Below the pieces are notes generated by a model. That model searched no databases. It was given only the letters and a program-made list of their open reading frames with translations, and had not been told where the DNA came from. DNA of 64,000 nt from Saprospiraceae bacterium. GTDB taxonomy: Bacteria; Bacteroidota; Bacteroidia; Chitinophagales; Saprospiraceae. Positions 51,761-60,629 of this stretch are shown here, in pieces; position 1 is the stretch's first letter; each line of letters starts with the position of its first letter. The stretch lies in NCBI GenBank assembly GCA_016710585.1, contig JADJVN010000001.1, positions 62,001 to 126,000 on the forward strand, given 5' to 3'. Position numbers and translations under genes: made by a program.

Positions 51761-52478
51761 ATGGCTAAAGGATATAGACCAAGTAAAGATAAATCAGAGG
51801 TAAGGAATGTAAACCCACAAAACGCTGGGGATGAGACGATTATTGATCTTGGGAAAGTAAAAGCAGAGACAGAATCTTACTTTCATAAAAATCAAACCAT
51901 GATCCTAAGTGTTTTGGGAGGTTTGGTTTTATTGGTCGGTGCTTTTTTTGCATACAAATATCTATACAAAGAACCAAAACAAAATGAGGCATTGGAACAA
52001 ATGTATCAAGCAGAACTTATGTTCCAAAAAGATTCACTTGATGCAGCTTTAAATAATCCTGGAGGAGGGCATGCAGGATTTAAAGAAATAGCAGAAAATT
52101 ATGCTGGTACTCCAGCTGGAAATCTTGCAAAATATTATGCTGGTTTATGTAATTTATATCTTGGAAATTATAAAGATGCAAAAGATTACTTCACAGGTTT
52201 CAATGCTGAAGGTGAAGTCATGACTATATTAAAAAATGGTGGCTTGGGAGATGCATCAGCTGATCTAAATGAATTAGACGCAGCAGTTGCTTTTTATGAG
52301 AAAGCGAGTAATAGTGATAATGAATTCTTAACACCTGTTTATTTAAAAAACTGGCTGTTCTAAAAGAAAAAATGGTGACAAGGCAGCAGCAATTGCTGCA
52401 TATACTAAAATAAAAGAAAAATATCCAAACGCTCCAGATGCAAATAATATAGAGCGATTTATTATTGCAAATCAATAA
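51761..52478 (+). CDS. Membrane-anchored TPR-repeat protein (YfgM-like), frameshifted near the 3' end
   Basis: The N-terminus is cytoplasmic, with one transmembrane helix at about residues 49-67 (ILSVLGGLVLLVGAFFAYKY) and periplasmic TPR-like helices (EIAENYAGTPAGNLAKYYAG, LGNYKDAKDYF, AAVAFYEKAS). This resembles YfgM-like proteins that assist periplasmic folding. The uninterrupted frame ends at 52363 (LKNWLF); two A-runs (52345-52350 and 52367-52372) each lack one A. Correcting both gives YLKKLAVLKEKNGDKAAAIA and ends KEKYPNAPDANNIERFIIAN, with stop at 52476-52478, so the protein would be about 239 residues. It is followed 12 bases later by ribH, an association I recall from other Bacteroidota genomes. 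Confidence 0.82.
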
Positions 52479-52490
52479 ATCATCATATTC

Positions 52491-52973
52491 ATGGCTGGTC
52501 ATTTACCCAACTTAACAGGTTCATTTCAGCCAAATCAGCAATTTTTAAATACATACAGAATAGCGATTTGCGTCGCAGAATGGCATAAAGAGATCACATC
52601 TTCTATGCTAGATTCTTGTAAAAGGACTTTAATTTCCTTGGGCTTAATAGAATCTCAAATAGAAATCCTTTCAGTACCTGGTTCTTTTGAATTACCATTA
52701 GCTGCAAAGCATATGATTTCAAAAGGATGTGATGGAGTGGTTTGTTTGGGAGCAATCATTAAAGGAGAGACAAATCATGACATGATCATCGCAACGAGTA
52801 TCTCAAACGCAATCCTTGATTTGAACATTCAAACACAGAAACCCATCGTCATGGGGGTACTTACTACTAATACAGTCCAACAAGCCCTCGATCGAGCTGG
52901 TGGAAAACTAGGTAATAAAGGAGAAGAGTCTGCAATCTGCTTACTTAAAATGTTAGAATTAATTCGAAGCTAA
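52491..52973 (+). CDS. ribH: 6,7-Dimethyl-8-ribityllumazine synthase
   Basis: RibH condenses 5-amino-6-ribitylaminouracil with 3,4-dihydroxybutanone phosphate in the penultimate step of riboflavin synthesis. The 160 residues show VPGSFELPLAAKHMISKG and GAIIKGETNHDMIIATSIS; the usual His of GETxHF is present as GETNHD. PIVMGVLTTNTVQQALDRAG and a C-terminal GNKGEESAICLLKMLEL are typical. No FMN riboswitch is seen upstream. The stop overlaps the next start (TAATG). Confidence 0.93.
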   Translation: MAGHLPNLTGSFQPNQQFLNTYRIAICVAEWHKEITSSMLDSCKRTLISLGLIESQIEILSVPGSFELPLAAKHMISKGCDGVVCLGAIIKGETNHDMIIATSISNAILDLNIQTQKPIVMGVLTTNTVQQALDRAGGKLGNKGEESAICLLKMLELIRS

Positions 52974-53797
52974 TGATTCGTAATTTGCACTATATCGATA
53001 CAGGATTTTTTAAATTGGATGGCGGTGCTATGTTTGGTGTAGTCCCCAAAACAATGTGGTCCAAATTGAATCCACCTGATGAGAATAACATGTGCACTTG
53101 GGCAATGCGTTGCATATTACTTGAAACTGACTCTAGACTTATCCTAATAGATACTGGAATGGGGAATAAACAAGATGCAAAATTCATGTCTCATTTTCAT
53201 CCTCATGGTGATGCCAGTTTATTAAACTCGATATCAAAACTGGGCTACAGTCCCGAAGATATTACCGATGTCATTCTCACCCATTTACATTTTGACCATT
53301 GTGGAGGCGCTGTCTCAAAATCTGAGTCTGGAAGCTTGTTCAGCACATTCCCAAAAGCAGTTTATTGGAGTAATGAGAAGCATTATAAGTGGGCATTTTC
53401 ACCAAATGATAGAGAAAAAGCCTCATTTCTTAAAGAGAACTTTGTTCCTTTGGTAGAATCAAATCAATTAGAATATTATAGAGAGTCTCATCCCCTTTGG
53501 CCAAAAGAAATACAAGTTAAGATGAGCAATGGCCATACTGAAGCCATGATGGTATGTGAATTTAACTTTCAAGATGAACATTATGTTTATTGTGCCGATC
53601 TTTTGCCATCAAGTTACCATATTAGTATTCCTTTTATTATGGCATATGACATTAGACCCTTGGACTCCATTGCTGAGAAACAAAAATTACTTCATGCTGC
53701 AGCCACATCTAATCACAATCTAATTTTTGAACACGACCCATTAGTTTCTCATAAAAAGGTGAAATTCAACGATTTAAATAAAATTATTCTAGCATAA
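52973..53797 (+). CDS. MBL-fold metallohydrolase
   Basis: A 274-residue metallo-beta-lactamase-fold enzyme. The zinc-binding motif HLHFDHC (HxHxDH, residues 104-109) is complete, with MVCEFNFQDEHYVYCADLLP and a late His in LIFEHDP as further ligands. The closest functional groups are lactonases of the AttM/AiiA type and other small-molecule hydrolases. It overlaps the ribH stop by one base and is followed by the long structured intergenic region. Confidence 0.85.
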   Translation: MIRNLHYIDTGFFKLDGGAMFGVVPKTMWSKLNPPDENNMCTWAMRCILLETDSRLILIDTGMGNKQDAKFMSHFHPHGDASLLNSISKLGYSPEDITDVILTHLHFDHCGGAVSKSESGSLFSTFPKAVYWSNEKHYKWAFSPNDREKASFLKENFVPLVESNQLEYYRESHPLWPKEIQVKMSNGHTEAMMVCEFNFQDEHYVYCADLLPSSYHISIPFIMAYDIRPLDSIAEKQKLLHAAATSNHNLIFEHDPLVSHKKVKFNDLNKIILA

Positions 53798-53957
53798 AAA
53801 AAATATTTGTAAAAATAATTAATCCAATGCAGCATTTTGGATTGATTAGGGATCATATATTCAGAACCGGAACTGAAGTGAAAAATTTTACCCAATCGTG
53901 GGTAGAATTTAAGCAAGTTTACCTTTCTATACCCTAGGTAGTGATAGGTAAGGTTAG

Positions 53958-53983
53958 CTCCGATACCCGGGTGTCGGAGTTTT
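53958..53983 (+). terminator. Terminator-like GC-rich hairpin
   Basis: A 9-bp stem CTCCGATAC/GTGTCGGAG with a CCGG loop followed immediately by TTTT. It could end the ribH-MBL transcript or a small RNA beginning upstream. It is the most terminator-like structure of this region. Confidence 0.6.
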
Positions 53984-54041
53984 CACCTAAATGCTTAAGA
54001 TTAAAGAAAATTTACCTACAATATTTACCTACTACTGTCTT

Positions 54042-54077
54042 AGGAAACTATCTCGCTGAAGTGCGAGGTAGTTTCCT
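54042..54077 (+). terminator. Strong 15-bp stem-loop before yidC
   Basis: AGGAAACTATCTCGC (54042-54056) pairs with GCGAGGTAGTTTCCT (54063-54077), loop TGAAGT, one G-U pair. No immediate T-run follows (CATACTTTAAACTTTTT), so it may be a terminator, an RNA-stability element or part of a structured RNA. Confidence 0.5.
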
Positions 54078-54246
54078 CATACTTTAAACTTTTTAGCTGA
54101 TCAATTAGCCACGTACATCCCTCAAATGCAATGGCTTGCAAAGCCTTATGATCAAATGTTTAGCTTATCTATATTGAACTATATCGACAATTTAAAGCCT
54201 TATGTCTAGCATTTACCAAATCTTAGACAATTCACTGATTAATTCG

Positions 54247-54254
54247 TAGATTTG
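54247..54254 (+). promoter_or_regulatory. Candidate -7 box (TAGATTTG) of yidC
   Basis: TAGATTTG followed by CGG, 18 bases before the ATG at 54273. Its position overlaps the TTG at 54252, which argues that translation of yidC starts at 54273. Confidence 0.5.
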
Positions 54255-54272
54255 CGGCTTATACTAAAAAAA

Positions 54273-56093
54273 ATGGATCGCAACTCGATAATCGGATTTA
54301 TACTCATATTTGTAATATTAATAGTTTGGAACCAATACTTCTTTCAACCCTATATAGATAAAGAAAATACAAAAAAAGTTCTACAGGATAGTTTAGCCAG
54401 AGTTGGCAATATTTCAACAGAATCAAATGAAACAATTAGTGCTGAAAAAATTATTCAGAAGGACTCTTCAGTCACCACAATATTAGATACGAACATAACA
54501 GTGCCATCAAGAGAATTTGTTTTGGAAAATGAACTTATCAAAATACAGATCTCTAACAAAGGGGCAAAAATCACAAGTGCAGAACTAAAAAAATATTCAA
54601 AGATCATTACAGATAAAGCTGGAGTAGAATCTAAAATTCCTCTAATGCTTTTAAATCACCCCAAAAACCAATTTCATTATGAAGTCCCAATCGATGGGCA
54701 AATACTTTCAACAAAAAATTTACAATTTAGTGTACAAGAAGAATCTAAGAATAAATTAACCTTAAGAGCAGCACTTCCAAAAGGTGGCGAACTAGTAGAA
54801 AAATTTATTTTAGATGATTCAAACTATAAACTAGAACATTCAATTTCAGTAAATGGGACTAGCCTAAGTCAACCGATTAAGTTACATTGGGAAAATTACT
54901 TAGATCGAATTGAAAAAAATGTTGCCTATGAAAAAATGTACAGTACTGTATATTTTAAAGCTTCAGATGCAAAAACAGATTATTGCTCATGCAGTAGCGA
55001 TGACACTAAAGAACTTCCAAATAAAAAAGTAGATTGGATCTCTCACTCCCATCAGTTTTTTAATTCAACTCTAATGAGTGCAGCAGGATTCAGCAATGTC
55101 AAAAATGAAACTCACATGATGCTTGACAATGCTCCAGAAATGAAACTTATTAAATCTGATCTAGAAATTGAAAGTGAGCTTATAACAAACAGAGAGTTCA
55201 AAATGCAATGGTATATTGGACCTAATGAATATAATAGATTAAATGAATTTAAAAATGGACTGGCAGATATCATTTCATATGGATGGAGCATATTTGGAAC
55301 AATAAACAGATATGCGATTAGACCTCTGTTTGTCGCATTGGAATCATTTATCGGGAGCAAAGGAATTATTATTTTACTCATGACATTTTTAGTCAAACTT
55401 TTGGTATTTCCACTTGCATATAAAATGATTCAATCACAAGCAAAAATGTCAGCCTTAAAACCAGAGATTGACAAGATAAAAAGTAAATACAAAGATGATC
55501 TCCAAAAACAACAAATGGAGACAATGAAGATTTATAATGAATTTGGTGTTAACCCATTAGGTGGATGCTTCCCATTATTATTACAGATGCCTATATGGAT
55601 AGCATTATATAGATTCTTTCCTGCAACTATTGAATTTAGGCAAGAATCCTTTTTATGGGCATCCGATCTTACCTCATATGATATATTCATGAACCTACCC
55701 TTCTCCTTGCCTTTCTTTGGAGACACTATAAGCTTGTTTGCATTTTTATGGATGATTTCAACTTTAGTATTCACATTCTATTCGAGCAAAAGCATGGATT
55801 TTTCTGCTAACCCAGCAATGTTGTATATGCAATATTTAATGCCAGTTATATTTTGGGTCATGTTTAATAAAACTGCATCTGGATTGACTTGCTACATGTT
55901 TTTTTCAAACCTATTAAATATAACACAGACCATTTTAGGAAAGAATTATCTCTTTGATCAAAATAAAATCAGAGCTCAACTAGAAGTAAATAAAGCAAAA
56001 CCAAAAAAACAAGGCGGTTTTCAACAAAGGCTTGAACAGATGGTAAAAGATCAACAAAAAATCCAACAAGATAAAAGCAATAAGAAAAAATAA
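54273..56093 (+). CDS. yidC: Membrane protein insertase YidC
   Basis: YidC inserts and folds inner-membrane proteins with or without SecYEG. The 606 residues begin MDRNSIIGFILIFVILIVW (first helix), then the large periplasmic domain (residues about 50-330, including EKFILDDSNYKLEHSISVNG), and the conserved helices: IILLMTFLVKLLVFPLAYKM, then MSALKPEIDKIKSKYKDD, NPLGGCFPLLLQMPIWIALY and a final MFFSNLLNITQTIL. The length is normal for Gram-negative YidC. The start at ATG 54273 is preferred because the upstream TTG lies inside the -7 box. It begins a run of plus-strand genes through gpsA. Confidence 0.95.
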   Translation: MDRNSIIGFILIFVILIVWNQYFFQPYIDKENTKKVLQDSLARVGNISTESNETISAEKIIQKDSSVTTILDTNITVPSREFVLENELIKIQISNKGAKITSAELKKYSKIITDKAGVESKIPLMLLNHPKNQFHYEVPIDGQILSTKNLQFSVQEESKNKLTLRAALPKGGELVEKFILDDSNYKLEHSISVNGTSLSQPIKLHWENYLDRIEKNVAYEKMYSTVYFKASDAKTDYCSCSSDDTKELPNKKVDWISHSHQFFNSTLMSAAGFSNVKNETHMMLDNAPEMKLIKSDLEIESELITNREFKMQWYIGPNEYNRLNEFKNGLADIISYGWSIFGTINRYAIRPLFVALESFIGSKGIIILLMTFLVKLLVFPLAYKMIQSQAKMSALKPEIDKIKSKYKDDLQKQQMETMKIYNEFGVNPLGGCFPLLLQMPIWIALYRFFPATIEFRQESFLWASDLTSYDIFMNLPFSLPFFGDTISLFAFLWMISTLVFTFYSSKSMDFSANPAMLYMQYLMPVIFWVMFNKTASGLTCYMFFSNLLNITQTILGKNYLFDQNKIRAQLEVNKAKPKKQGGFQQRLEQMVKDQQKIQQDKSNKKK

Positions 56094-56097
56094 TGTC

Positions 56098-56649
56098 ATG
56101 CAAAAGTATTTTTATTATATAGTCATCATAACTTTTTTTAGTGCATGTAATAATAAATCTAAAGTATTATTAGATGAGCATCAAAATACTCTTGATACTC
56201 CAACTCCATTGTCACGTTTTGTAAAAAATATTCCTGATTCGCTTAATGGAATGATCGCAGATACATTGCTATATTTTAAAAGGAGTCCTTGTTTTGGTCA
56301 ATGTTCAGCATATGAATTTACAGTCTTTACAAATGGTGTTGTGGGATATAATGGATATGCAAATACAGAGCCATTAGGTGAACATATTGGATTACTTTCT
56401 GAAAGCAGTTGGAATGAAATAATAAGCCAAGCAAGAACAATAAACTTTTTTCAATTTTCAAATAAATATCCAGAAAAGCAGGAAGATTTTGTTGCTGATT
56501 TGCCGAATACATTTATTATGATAAAAGAAGGTACCGAACGCAAAAAGATCATGGATAATCATTCACCTCCCAAAGAATTAAAATTATTTGAAGTTAAAAT
56601 TGATGGCATTTTAAAATCACTTTCCTTAAAAAAACTAATAAAACCATAA
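56098..56649 (+). CDS. DUF6438-like lipoprotein
   Basis: A 183-residue lipoprotein with a signal and lipobox MQKYFYYIVIITFFSACNNK, where Cys17 would be lipidated. The conserved segment RSPCFGQCSAYEFTVFTNGV carries a CxxxC pair typical of DUF6438, which is found in Bacteroidota lipoproteins of unknown function. It follows yidC by four bases and precedes gpsA. Confidence 0.72.
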   Translation: MQKYFYYIVIITFFSACNNKSKVLLDEHQNTLDTPTPLSRFVKNIPDSLNGMIADTLLYFKRSPCFGQCSAYEFTVFTNGVVGYNGYANTEPLGEHIGLLSESSWNEIISQARTINFFQFSNKYPEKQEDFVADLPNTFIMIKEGTERKKIMDNHSPPKELKLFEVKIDGILKSLSLKKLIKP

Positions 56650-56680
56650 AACTCTCTTGAAATCTGAATACCAAAAGTAA

Positions 56681-57727
56681 ATGAAAGCAAAAAAAAGGAA
56701 AGTAGGCGTAATTGGAGCAGGTAGTTTTGGGACTACTATTGCAACATTACTTGCCCACAATTCTGATGAAGTTTACTTATTTTCAAGAAGATCTGAATTG
56801 GTGGAAAAGATAAATCTGACACATGAACATCTTGGAGTTCAACTTGCAAACCAAATCATTGCAACTTCAAATTTACAAGAGGTTTTGCAAACTTGTAATG
56901 TAATATTTCCTGTAGTTCCATCTGAAAGTTTTCGAAACACTATCATAGCAATGTCTGAATTCCTTACACCTGCACACATCTTAATTCATGGGACAAAAGG
57001 ATTGGATTTAACAGGAATTCAACTATCAAATATTGAAGAAAAAGACATCTCAAGATCTAATATCCATACAATGAGTGAAGTCATTCGTGAAGAATCATCA
57101 GTATTACGTGTAGGATGTCTATCAGGTCCAAATTTATCAAAAGAAATTCTAGAAGGTCAGCCTACTGCATGTGTCATCGCAAGTGAATACGATGAAGTCA
57201 TCCAAGCAGGTCAAGAATCCTTGGCTAGTCGATATTTCTTTGTTTTTGGATCCTACGATCTAATAGGTGCAGAAATGGCTGGAGCCTTAAAAAATATCAT
57301 TGCCTTAGGATCAGGGATGTTGGCAGGAAGAGGTTTAGGAAAGAATATTCAAGCAATGTTAATTACTAGAGGACTCAGAGAAATGATTGAAATAGGGAAA
57401 GCGGTTGGTGCTACACACAGATCTTTTTTGGGTACCGCTGGAATTGGAGATCTAATAGCCACTGCAACAAGTGATAAAAGCAGAAACTATTCATTCGGGA
57501 TCCAGTTGGCTTCAGGAATTAAAAGAGAAGACATTTTAAAATCTATGGATGAGGTTGTCGAAGGTGTTAGAACTGTCAAAATCGCATATGGATTGTCTAA
57601 ATATTATCATCTTCGCACCCCAATTATAAGTATGATTTACAATGTCGTATTCGACAATCTGAGTGTTGACAAGGCTATCCATTATTTAATGAGATATCCT
57701 TTTTTGCCAGATGTCGATTTTATTTAG
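56681..57727 (+). CDS. gpsA: NAD(P)-dependent glycerol-3-phosphate dehydrogenase
   Basis: This enzyme makes sn-glycerol 3-phosphate from dihydroxyacetone phosphate for phospholipid synthesis. The 348 residues show the Rossmann motif GVIGAGSFGTTIATLLAHN, LIHGTKGLDL, LSGPNLSKEILEGQPTACVI (substrate motif), the catalytic Lys region in AEMAGALKNIIALGSGM, and AGIGDLIATATSDKSRNYSF. Length is near the usual 330-340. It lies 31 bases after the lipoprotein gene and ends before the coiled-coil gene pair. Confidence 0.94.
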   Translation: MKAKKRKVGVIGAGSFGTTIATLLAHNSDEVYLFSRRSELVEKINLTHEHLGVQLANQIIATSNLQEVLQTCNVIFPVVPSESFRNTIIAMSEFLTPAHILIHGTKGLDLTGIQLSNIEEKDISRSNIHTMSEVIREESSVLRVGCLSGPNLSKEILEGQPTACVIASEYDEVIQAGQESLASRYFFVFGSYDLIGAEMAGALKNIIALGSGMLAGRGLGKNIQAMLITRGLREMIEIGKAVGATHRSFLGTAGIGDLIATATSDKSRNYSFGIQLASGIKREDILKSMDEVVEGVRTVKIAYGLSKYYHLRTPIISMIYNVVFDNLSVDKAIHYLMRYPFLPDVDFI

Positions 57728-57796
57728 AGCTTTATCGAATAAAATGCACGATTTAAACCATATATTTGTTGAATTTTTAAAATAAAAAAGAAAAAT

Positions 57797-58336
57797 ATGC
57801 TTCTTGAACAAATGTTTGAGTTGGAAACAATAGGATTAGATCAGATGAGTGTCAAATTCTTAAGTGATGGACTAGGATCTCAGGCTGGAGAAAAATTTGA
57901 CTATATTAAATTCAGAAAAGCCATAAAAGCTTTAAAGGGAATGAATATGGATATGACTACAGCTATCCAATCTACTTTAACAACAGCATCAACAATGGGT
58001 GTACAATCTAGTGATATATACCAAAGTGCAAGCAAATTTTTAGACTTGATAGACTCAGAGGAGCATAAATTCAATGTTGCACTTCAAAGACAATCTGTAA
58101 ACAAAATAGATGAAAAAAAAATAGCATTGGATGAATCCAAACAAAAGATCTTAGAGATAAAAAATAAATTAATTGAACTTCAAAACGACATCTCAAAAGA
58201 AGAAAATCTACAACTCATCCTTCAATCTGAGATAGAAAAAAACCAAACTATGATTCAAGATAAAAAACAACTTTTTCATGAATCAATTCAAAAAATTAAA
58301 TTATTAGTACAAGAAGATTTAAACTCATTGAAATAA
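57797..58336 (+). CDS. Coiled-coil protein of unknown function, first gene of a two-gene module
   Basis: A 179-residue protein without signal peptide. Residues 1-90 form a helical globular part (MLLEQMFELETIGLDQMSVK; YIKFRKAIKALKGMNMDMTT; SSDIYQSASKFLDLIDSEEH). Residues 100-175 are a long coiled coil rich in Lys/Glu/Gln (KKIALDESKQKILEIKNKLI; EEKNLQLI-like heptads). Nothing matches a known family that I recognise. It is separated by three bases from the membrane coiled-coil gene that follows, so they are almost certainly cotranscribed. Confidence 0.65.
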   Translation: MLLEQMFELETIGLDQMSVKFLSDGLGSQAGEKFDYIKFRKAIKALKGMNMDMTTAIQSTLTTASTMGVQSSDIYQSASKFLDLIDSEEHKFNVALQRQSVNKIDEKKIALDESKQKILEIKNKLIELQNDISKEENLQLILQSEIEKNQTMIQDKKQLFHESIQKIKLLVQEDLNSLK

Positions 58337-58339
58337 AAT

Positions 58340-59356
58340 ATGGCAACAATTAATACTCCAACTGGAATCGACAAGCCAAAATCTTTTTGGCAAAAACCTG
58401 AGGGCGTGACTGGGACAATTGTCTTATCTGGATTGATCATTGGTGCAGGTGCACTACTCTATAAATTCATGCCAGTCCTGTTAGGTTTAGCCCAAAACAT
58501 GTTATATTTATCAGGTATGCTTTTAGTTCTTGGCGCCATCATTTATATGGTTTTAGATCCAAGAATGCGCACCCTTATCTCTTATGGATATAAAAGCATA
58601 ATGAGATGGATCACTGGAATATTTGTGACAATTGATCCTATTGGAATTTTAAAAAATTATGTTGAAGATCTAGAATCCAATTTAAGTAAAATGTCTGAAC
58701 AAATCGGCGCTTTGAAAGGCCAAATTAGAAAATTGACCACCAATGTTCAGGAAAATACCAAAGAAATAGAAACTCAATTGAGAATGGCCAAAGTAGCACA
58801 AAATCAAAACCAAGAACCACAAATGGTATTGGCTACTAGGAAAGCTGGAAGGCTTCAAGAAACAAATGAAAAATACAATCATCTTTTGAGTAAAATGGAT
58901 ATCTTATCAAAAGTGCTCACAAAAATGTATGAAAACTCTGCAGTACTTCTGGAAGATACCAAAGATCAAGTAAAACTAAAAGAACAAGAGAGAAAAGCAA
59001 TAAGAGCATCTCATAGCGCCATGAAATCTGCTATGAATGTGATTACAGGTAATGCAGATCAAAGGATGATGTTTGACCAAGCCTTAGAACATATAGCTGA
59101 TGATGTGGCGTCAAAAGTTGGGGAAATGGAACGGTTTATGGAATTATCTGAATCATTCATGAATTCTGTTGATTTACAGAATGGTGTATTTGAAGAAGAG
59201 GGTTTGAAAATGCTTCAGTCTTATGAAGAAAAATCAAAACTCCTACTGATGGGAAGTGATAAAGGAGAAAAAATGAAATTAGACGCACCAATGCCAGAAA
59301 GGGAAAAATTGCGATCTGAGTCAGATAATAAATACGACGGACTATTTAATAGTTGA
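58340..59356 (+). CDS. Two-helix membrane protein with PspA/ESCRT-III-like coiled coil
   Basis: A 338-residue protein with two membrane helices (about 27-46 TGTIVLSGLIIGAGALLYKF-like and 52-74 NMLYLSGMLLVLGAIIYMVL), followed by about 220 residues of coiled coil: IGILKNYVEDLESNLSKMSE, IGALKGQIRKLTTNVQENTK, then DQALEHIADDVASKVGEMER and a Glu/Lys-rich tail. The long helical hairpin and the ALEHIADDVASKVGEM segment are reminiscent of the PspA/IM30/Vipp1 (ESCRT-III) fold, but PspA normally lacks membrane helices, so this is a fold-level suggestion. No signal peptide. The preceding coiled-coil protein is a likely partner. Confidence 0.6.
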   Translation: MATINTPTGIDKPKSFWQKPEGVTGTIVLSGLIIGAGALLYKFMPVLLGLAQNMLYLSGMLLVLGAIIYMVLDPRMRTLISYGYKSIMRWITGIFVTIDPIGILKNYVEDLESNLSKMSEQIGALKGQIRKLTTNVQENTKEIETQLRMAKVAQNQNQEPQMVLATRKAGRLQETNEKYNHLLSKMDILSKVLTKMYENSAVLLEDTKDQVKLKEQERKAIRASHSAMKSAMNVITGNADQRMMFDQALEHIADDVASKVGEMERFMELSESFMNSVDLQNGVFEEEGLKMLQSYEEKSKLLLMGSDKGEKMKLDAPMPEREKLRSESDNKYDGLFNS

Positions 59357-59522
59357 TAATTATAACAGCTAATCAAGATTTTATTTTTGAATAAAAAATA
59401 TATACAATATTTGTTATATATATAAGTCCTTATTAGCAAATTCCTTATAAAGTTAAGAAAAAAATAAAAATTGCTTGAATTTTTAGTATTTTCTTTATCT
59501 TCGCCACACAAAATTTCAGGAT

Positions 59523-60623
59523 TTGAAGATAGCGGTATTTAAAGAGACGAGGGAAGGAGAAAAAAGAGTAGCCTTAACCCCACAGGTAGTCAAACAATTA
59601 GTCGGAAAAGGATATGAAATATTTATCGAATCCGGTGCTGGTGAACAATCTGCATTTCAAGATAGTGATTATAAAAACTCAGGAGCAACCATCATTTCGT
59701 CAGCAGAGGAATTGTGTAAGGTGGCATCTGTTTTTCTAAAAATAAATGCATTCAATGATCGGGAAATTTCATTATTGCCAGAAAATTCGATTTGTTTTAG
59801 TTTGATGTATCATCTTATCAATCCAGAGTACGTACAGAAGATGTCGGATCGAAAAGTATCCTGTTTTTCTATGGATGCGATCCCTAGAATAAGTCGTGCA
59901 CAAAGCATGGATGTATTAAGCTCACAAGGAAATCTTGCAGGGTATAAAGCAGTCATACTTGGTGCTGAACACATGACAAAAATATTTCCATTAATGATGA
60001 CAGCTGCAGGAACCATAACACCTTCTAAGGTGCTGATTTTTGGTGTAGGTGTAGCTGGACTTCAAGCAATTGCAACAGCAAAAAGACTTGGAGCCATAGT
60101 TGAAGCAACAGATGTTAGAGCCGAAACAAAAGAACAAGCTGAATCACTTGGAGCCAAGTTCATCACAGTAAAAGATGATGGTGTTAAAGTGGAAGGAGGT
60201 TATGCAAAAGAAGTTACCTCAGAATATCTTGCTAAGCAAAAAGAGGCAGTTAATAAATCACTATTTCAAGCTGACCTTGTAATAACGACTGCACAGGTCA
60301 TGGGTAAAAAAGCACCAGTATTAATTACAGCTGATCAAGTAAACCAGATGAAATATGGATCAGTTATCGTGGATATGGCTGTAGAACAAGGAGGAAACTG
60401 TGAACTATCGGAGTTAAATAAGATCGTCATTAAAAATGGTGTAAAAATAGTTGGCATAGGCAATTTACCTTCTACACTAGCTACAAATGCAAGTGAACTC
60501 TATGCAAAAAACATCCAAAACTTAATCCAACATCTATCTGATAAAGATGGATTTAAATGGGATATGGAAGAAGAAATCACTAAAGGAACTCTAATCGTAC
60601 ACAAAGGTCAAATTCTTAAATAA
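59523..60623 (+). CDS. pntA: NAD(P) transhydrogenase alpha subunit, NAD-binding part (PntA1)
   Basis: The soluble NAD(H)-binding domain I of proton-translocating transhydrogenase, which couples the proton gradient to NADPH formation. The start is TTG at 59523 (MKIAVFKETREGEKRVALTP). Visible motifs are GYEIFIESGAGEQSAFQDSD, the mobile-loop/RQD-like QSMDVLSSQGNLAGYKAVIL and the Rossmann GVGVAGLQAIATAKRLGA followed by VEATDVRAETKEQAESLGAK. The protein ends at 366 residues without the membrane part, which is the separate next gene, as in other three-subunit forms. Confidence 0.92.
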   Translation: MKIAVFKETREGEKRVALTPQVVKQLVGKGYEIFIESGAGEQSAFQDSDYKNSGATIISSAEELCKVASVFLKINAFNDREISLLPENSICFSLMYHLINPEYVQKMSDRKVSCFSMDAIPRISRAQSMDVLSSQGNLAGYKAVILGAEHMTKIFPLMMTAAGTITPSKVLIFGVGVAGLQAIATAKRLGAIVEATDVRAETKEQAESLGAKFITVKDDGVKVEGGYAKEVTSEYLAKQKEAVNKSLFQADLVITTAQVMGKKAPVLITADQVNQMKYGSVIVDMAVEQGGNCELSELNKIVIKNGVKIVGIGNLPSTLATNASELYAKNIQNLIQHLSDKDGFKWDMEEEITKGTLIVHKGQILK

Positions 60624-60629
60624 AAAATA

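Larger units (their letters stand above)
53798..54272 (+). ncRNA. 475-base intergenic region with a chain of stem-loops; candidate structured RNA
   Basis: No protein gene is credible here. Successive inverted repeats on the plus strand are: 53819-53845 (9-bp stem), 53860-53877 (TTCAG/CTGAA), 53883-53910 (11-bp stem, loop AATCGT), 53919-53951 (TTACCT/AGGTAA with inner pairs TACC/GGTA), 53958-53979 (9-bp GC-rich stem with loop CCGG and TTTT after it) and 54042-54077 (15-bp stem AGGAAACTATCTCGC/GCGAGGTAGTTTCCT, one G-U, loop TGAAGT). TTTACCTAC is present twice at 54011 and 54024. AAAGCCTTATG is repeated at 54140 and 54194. The region then holds the yidC -7 box. I did not recognise tmRNA, SRP RNA, RNase P RNA or a riboswitch; 6S RNA cannot be excluded. 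Confidence 0.45.

Noticed and set aside
54011..54032. TTTACCTAC repeat as CRISPR or tandem array
   Set aside because: Only two copies, very short, no regular spacers and no cas genes in the window.
54252..54272. TTG start for YidC
   Set aside because: The TTG is part of the TAGATTTG promoter box and would precede the likely transcription start.
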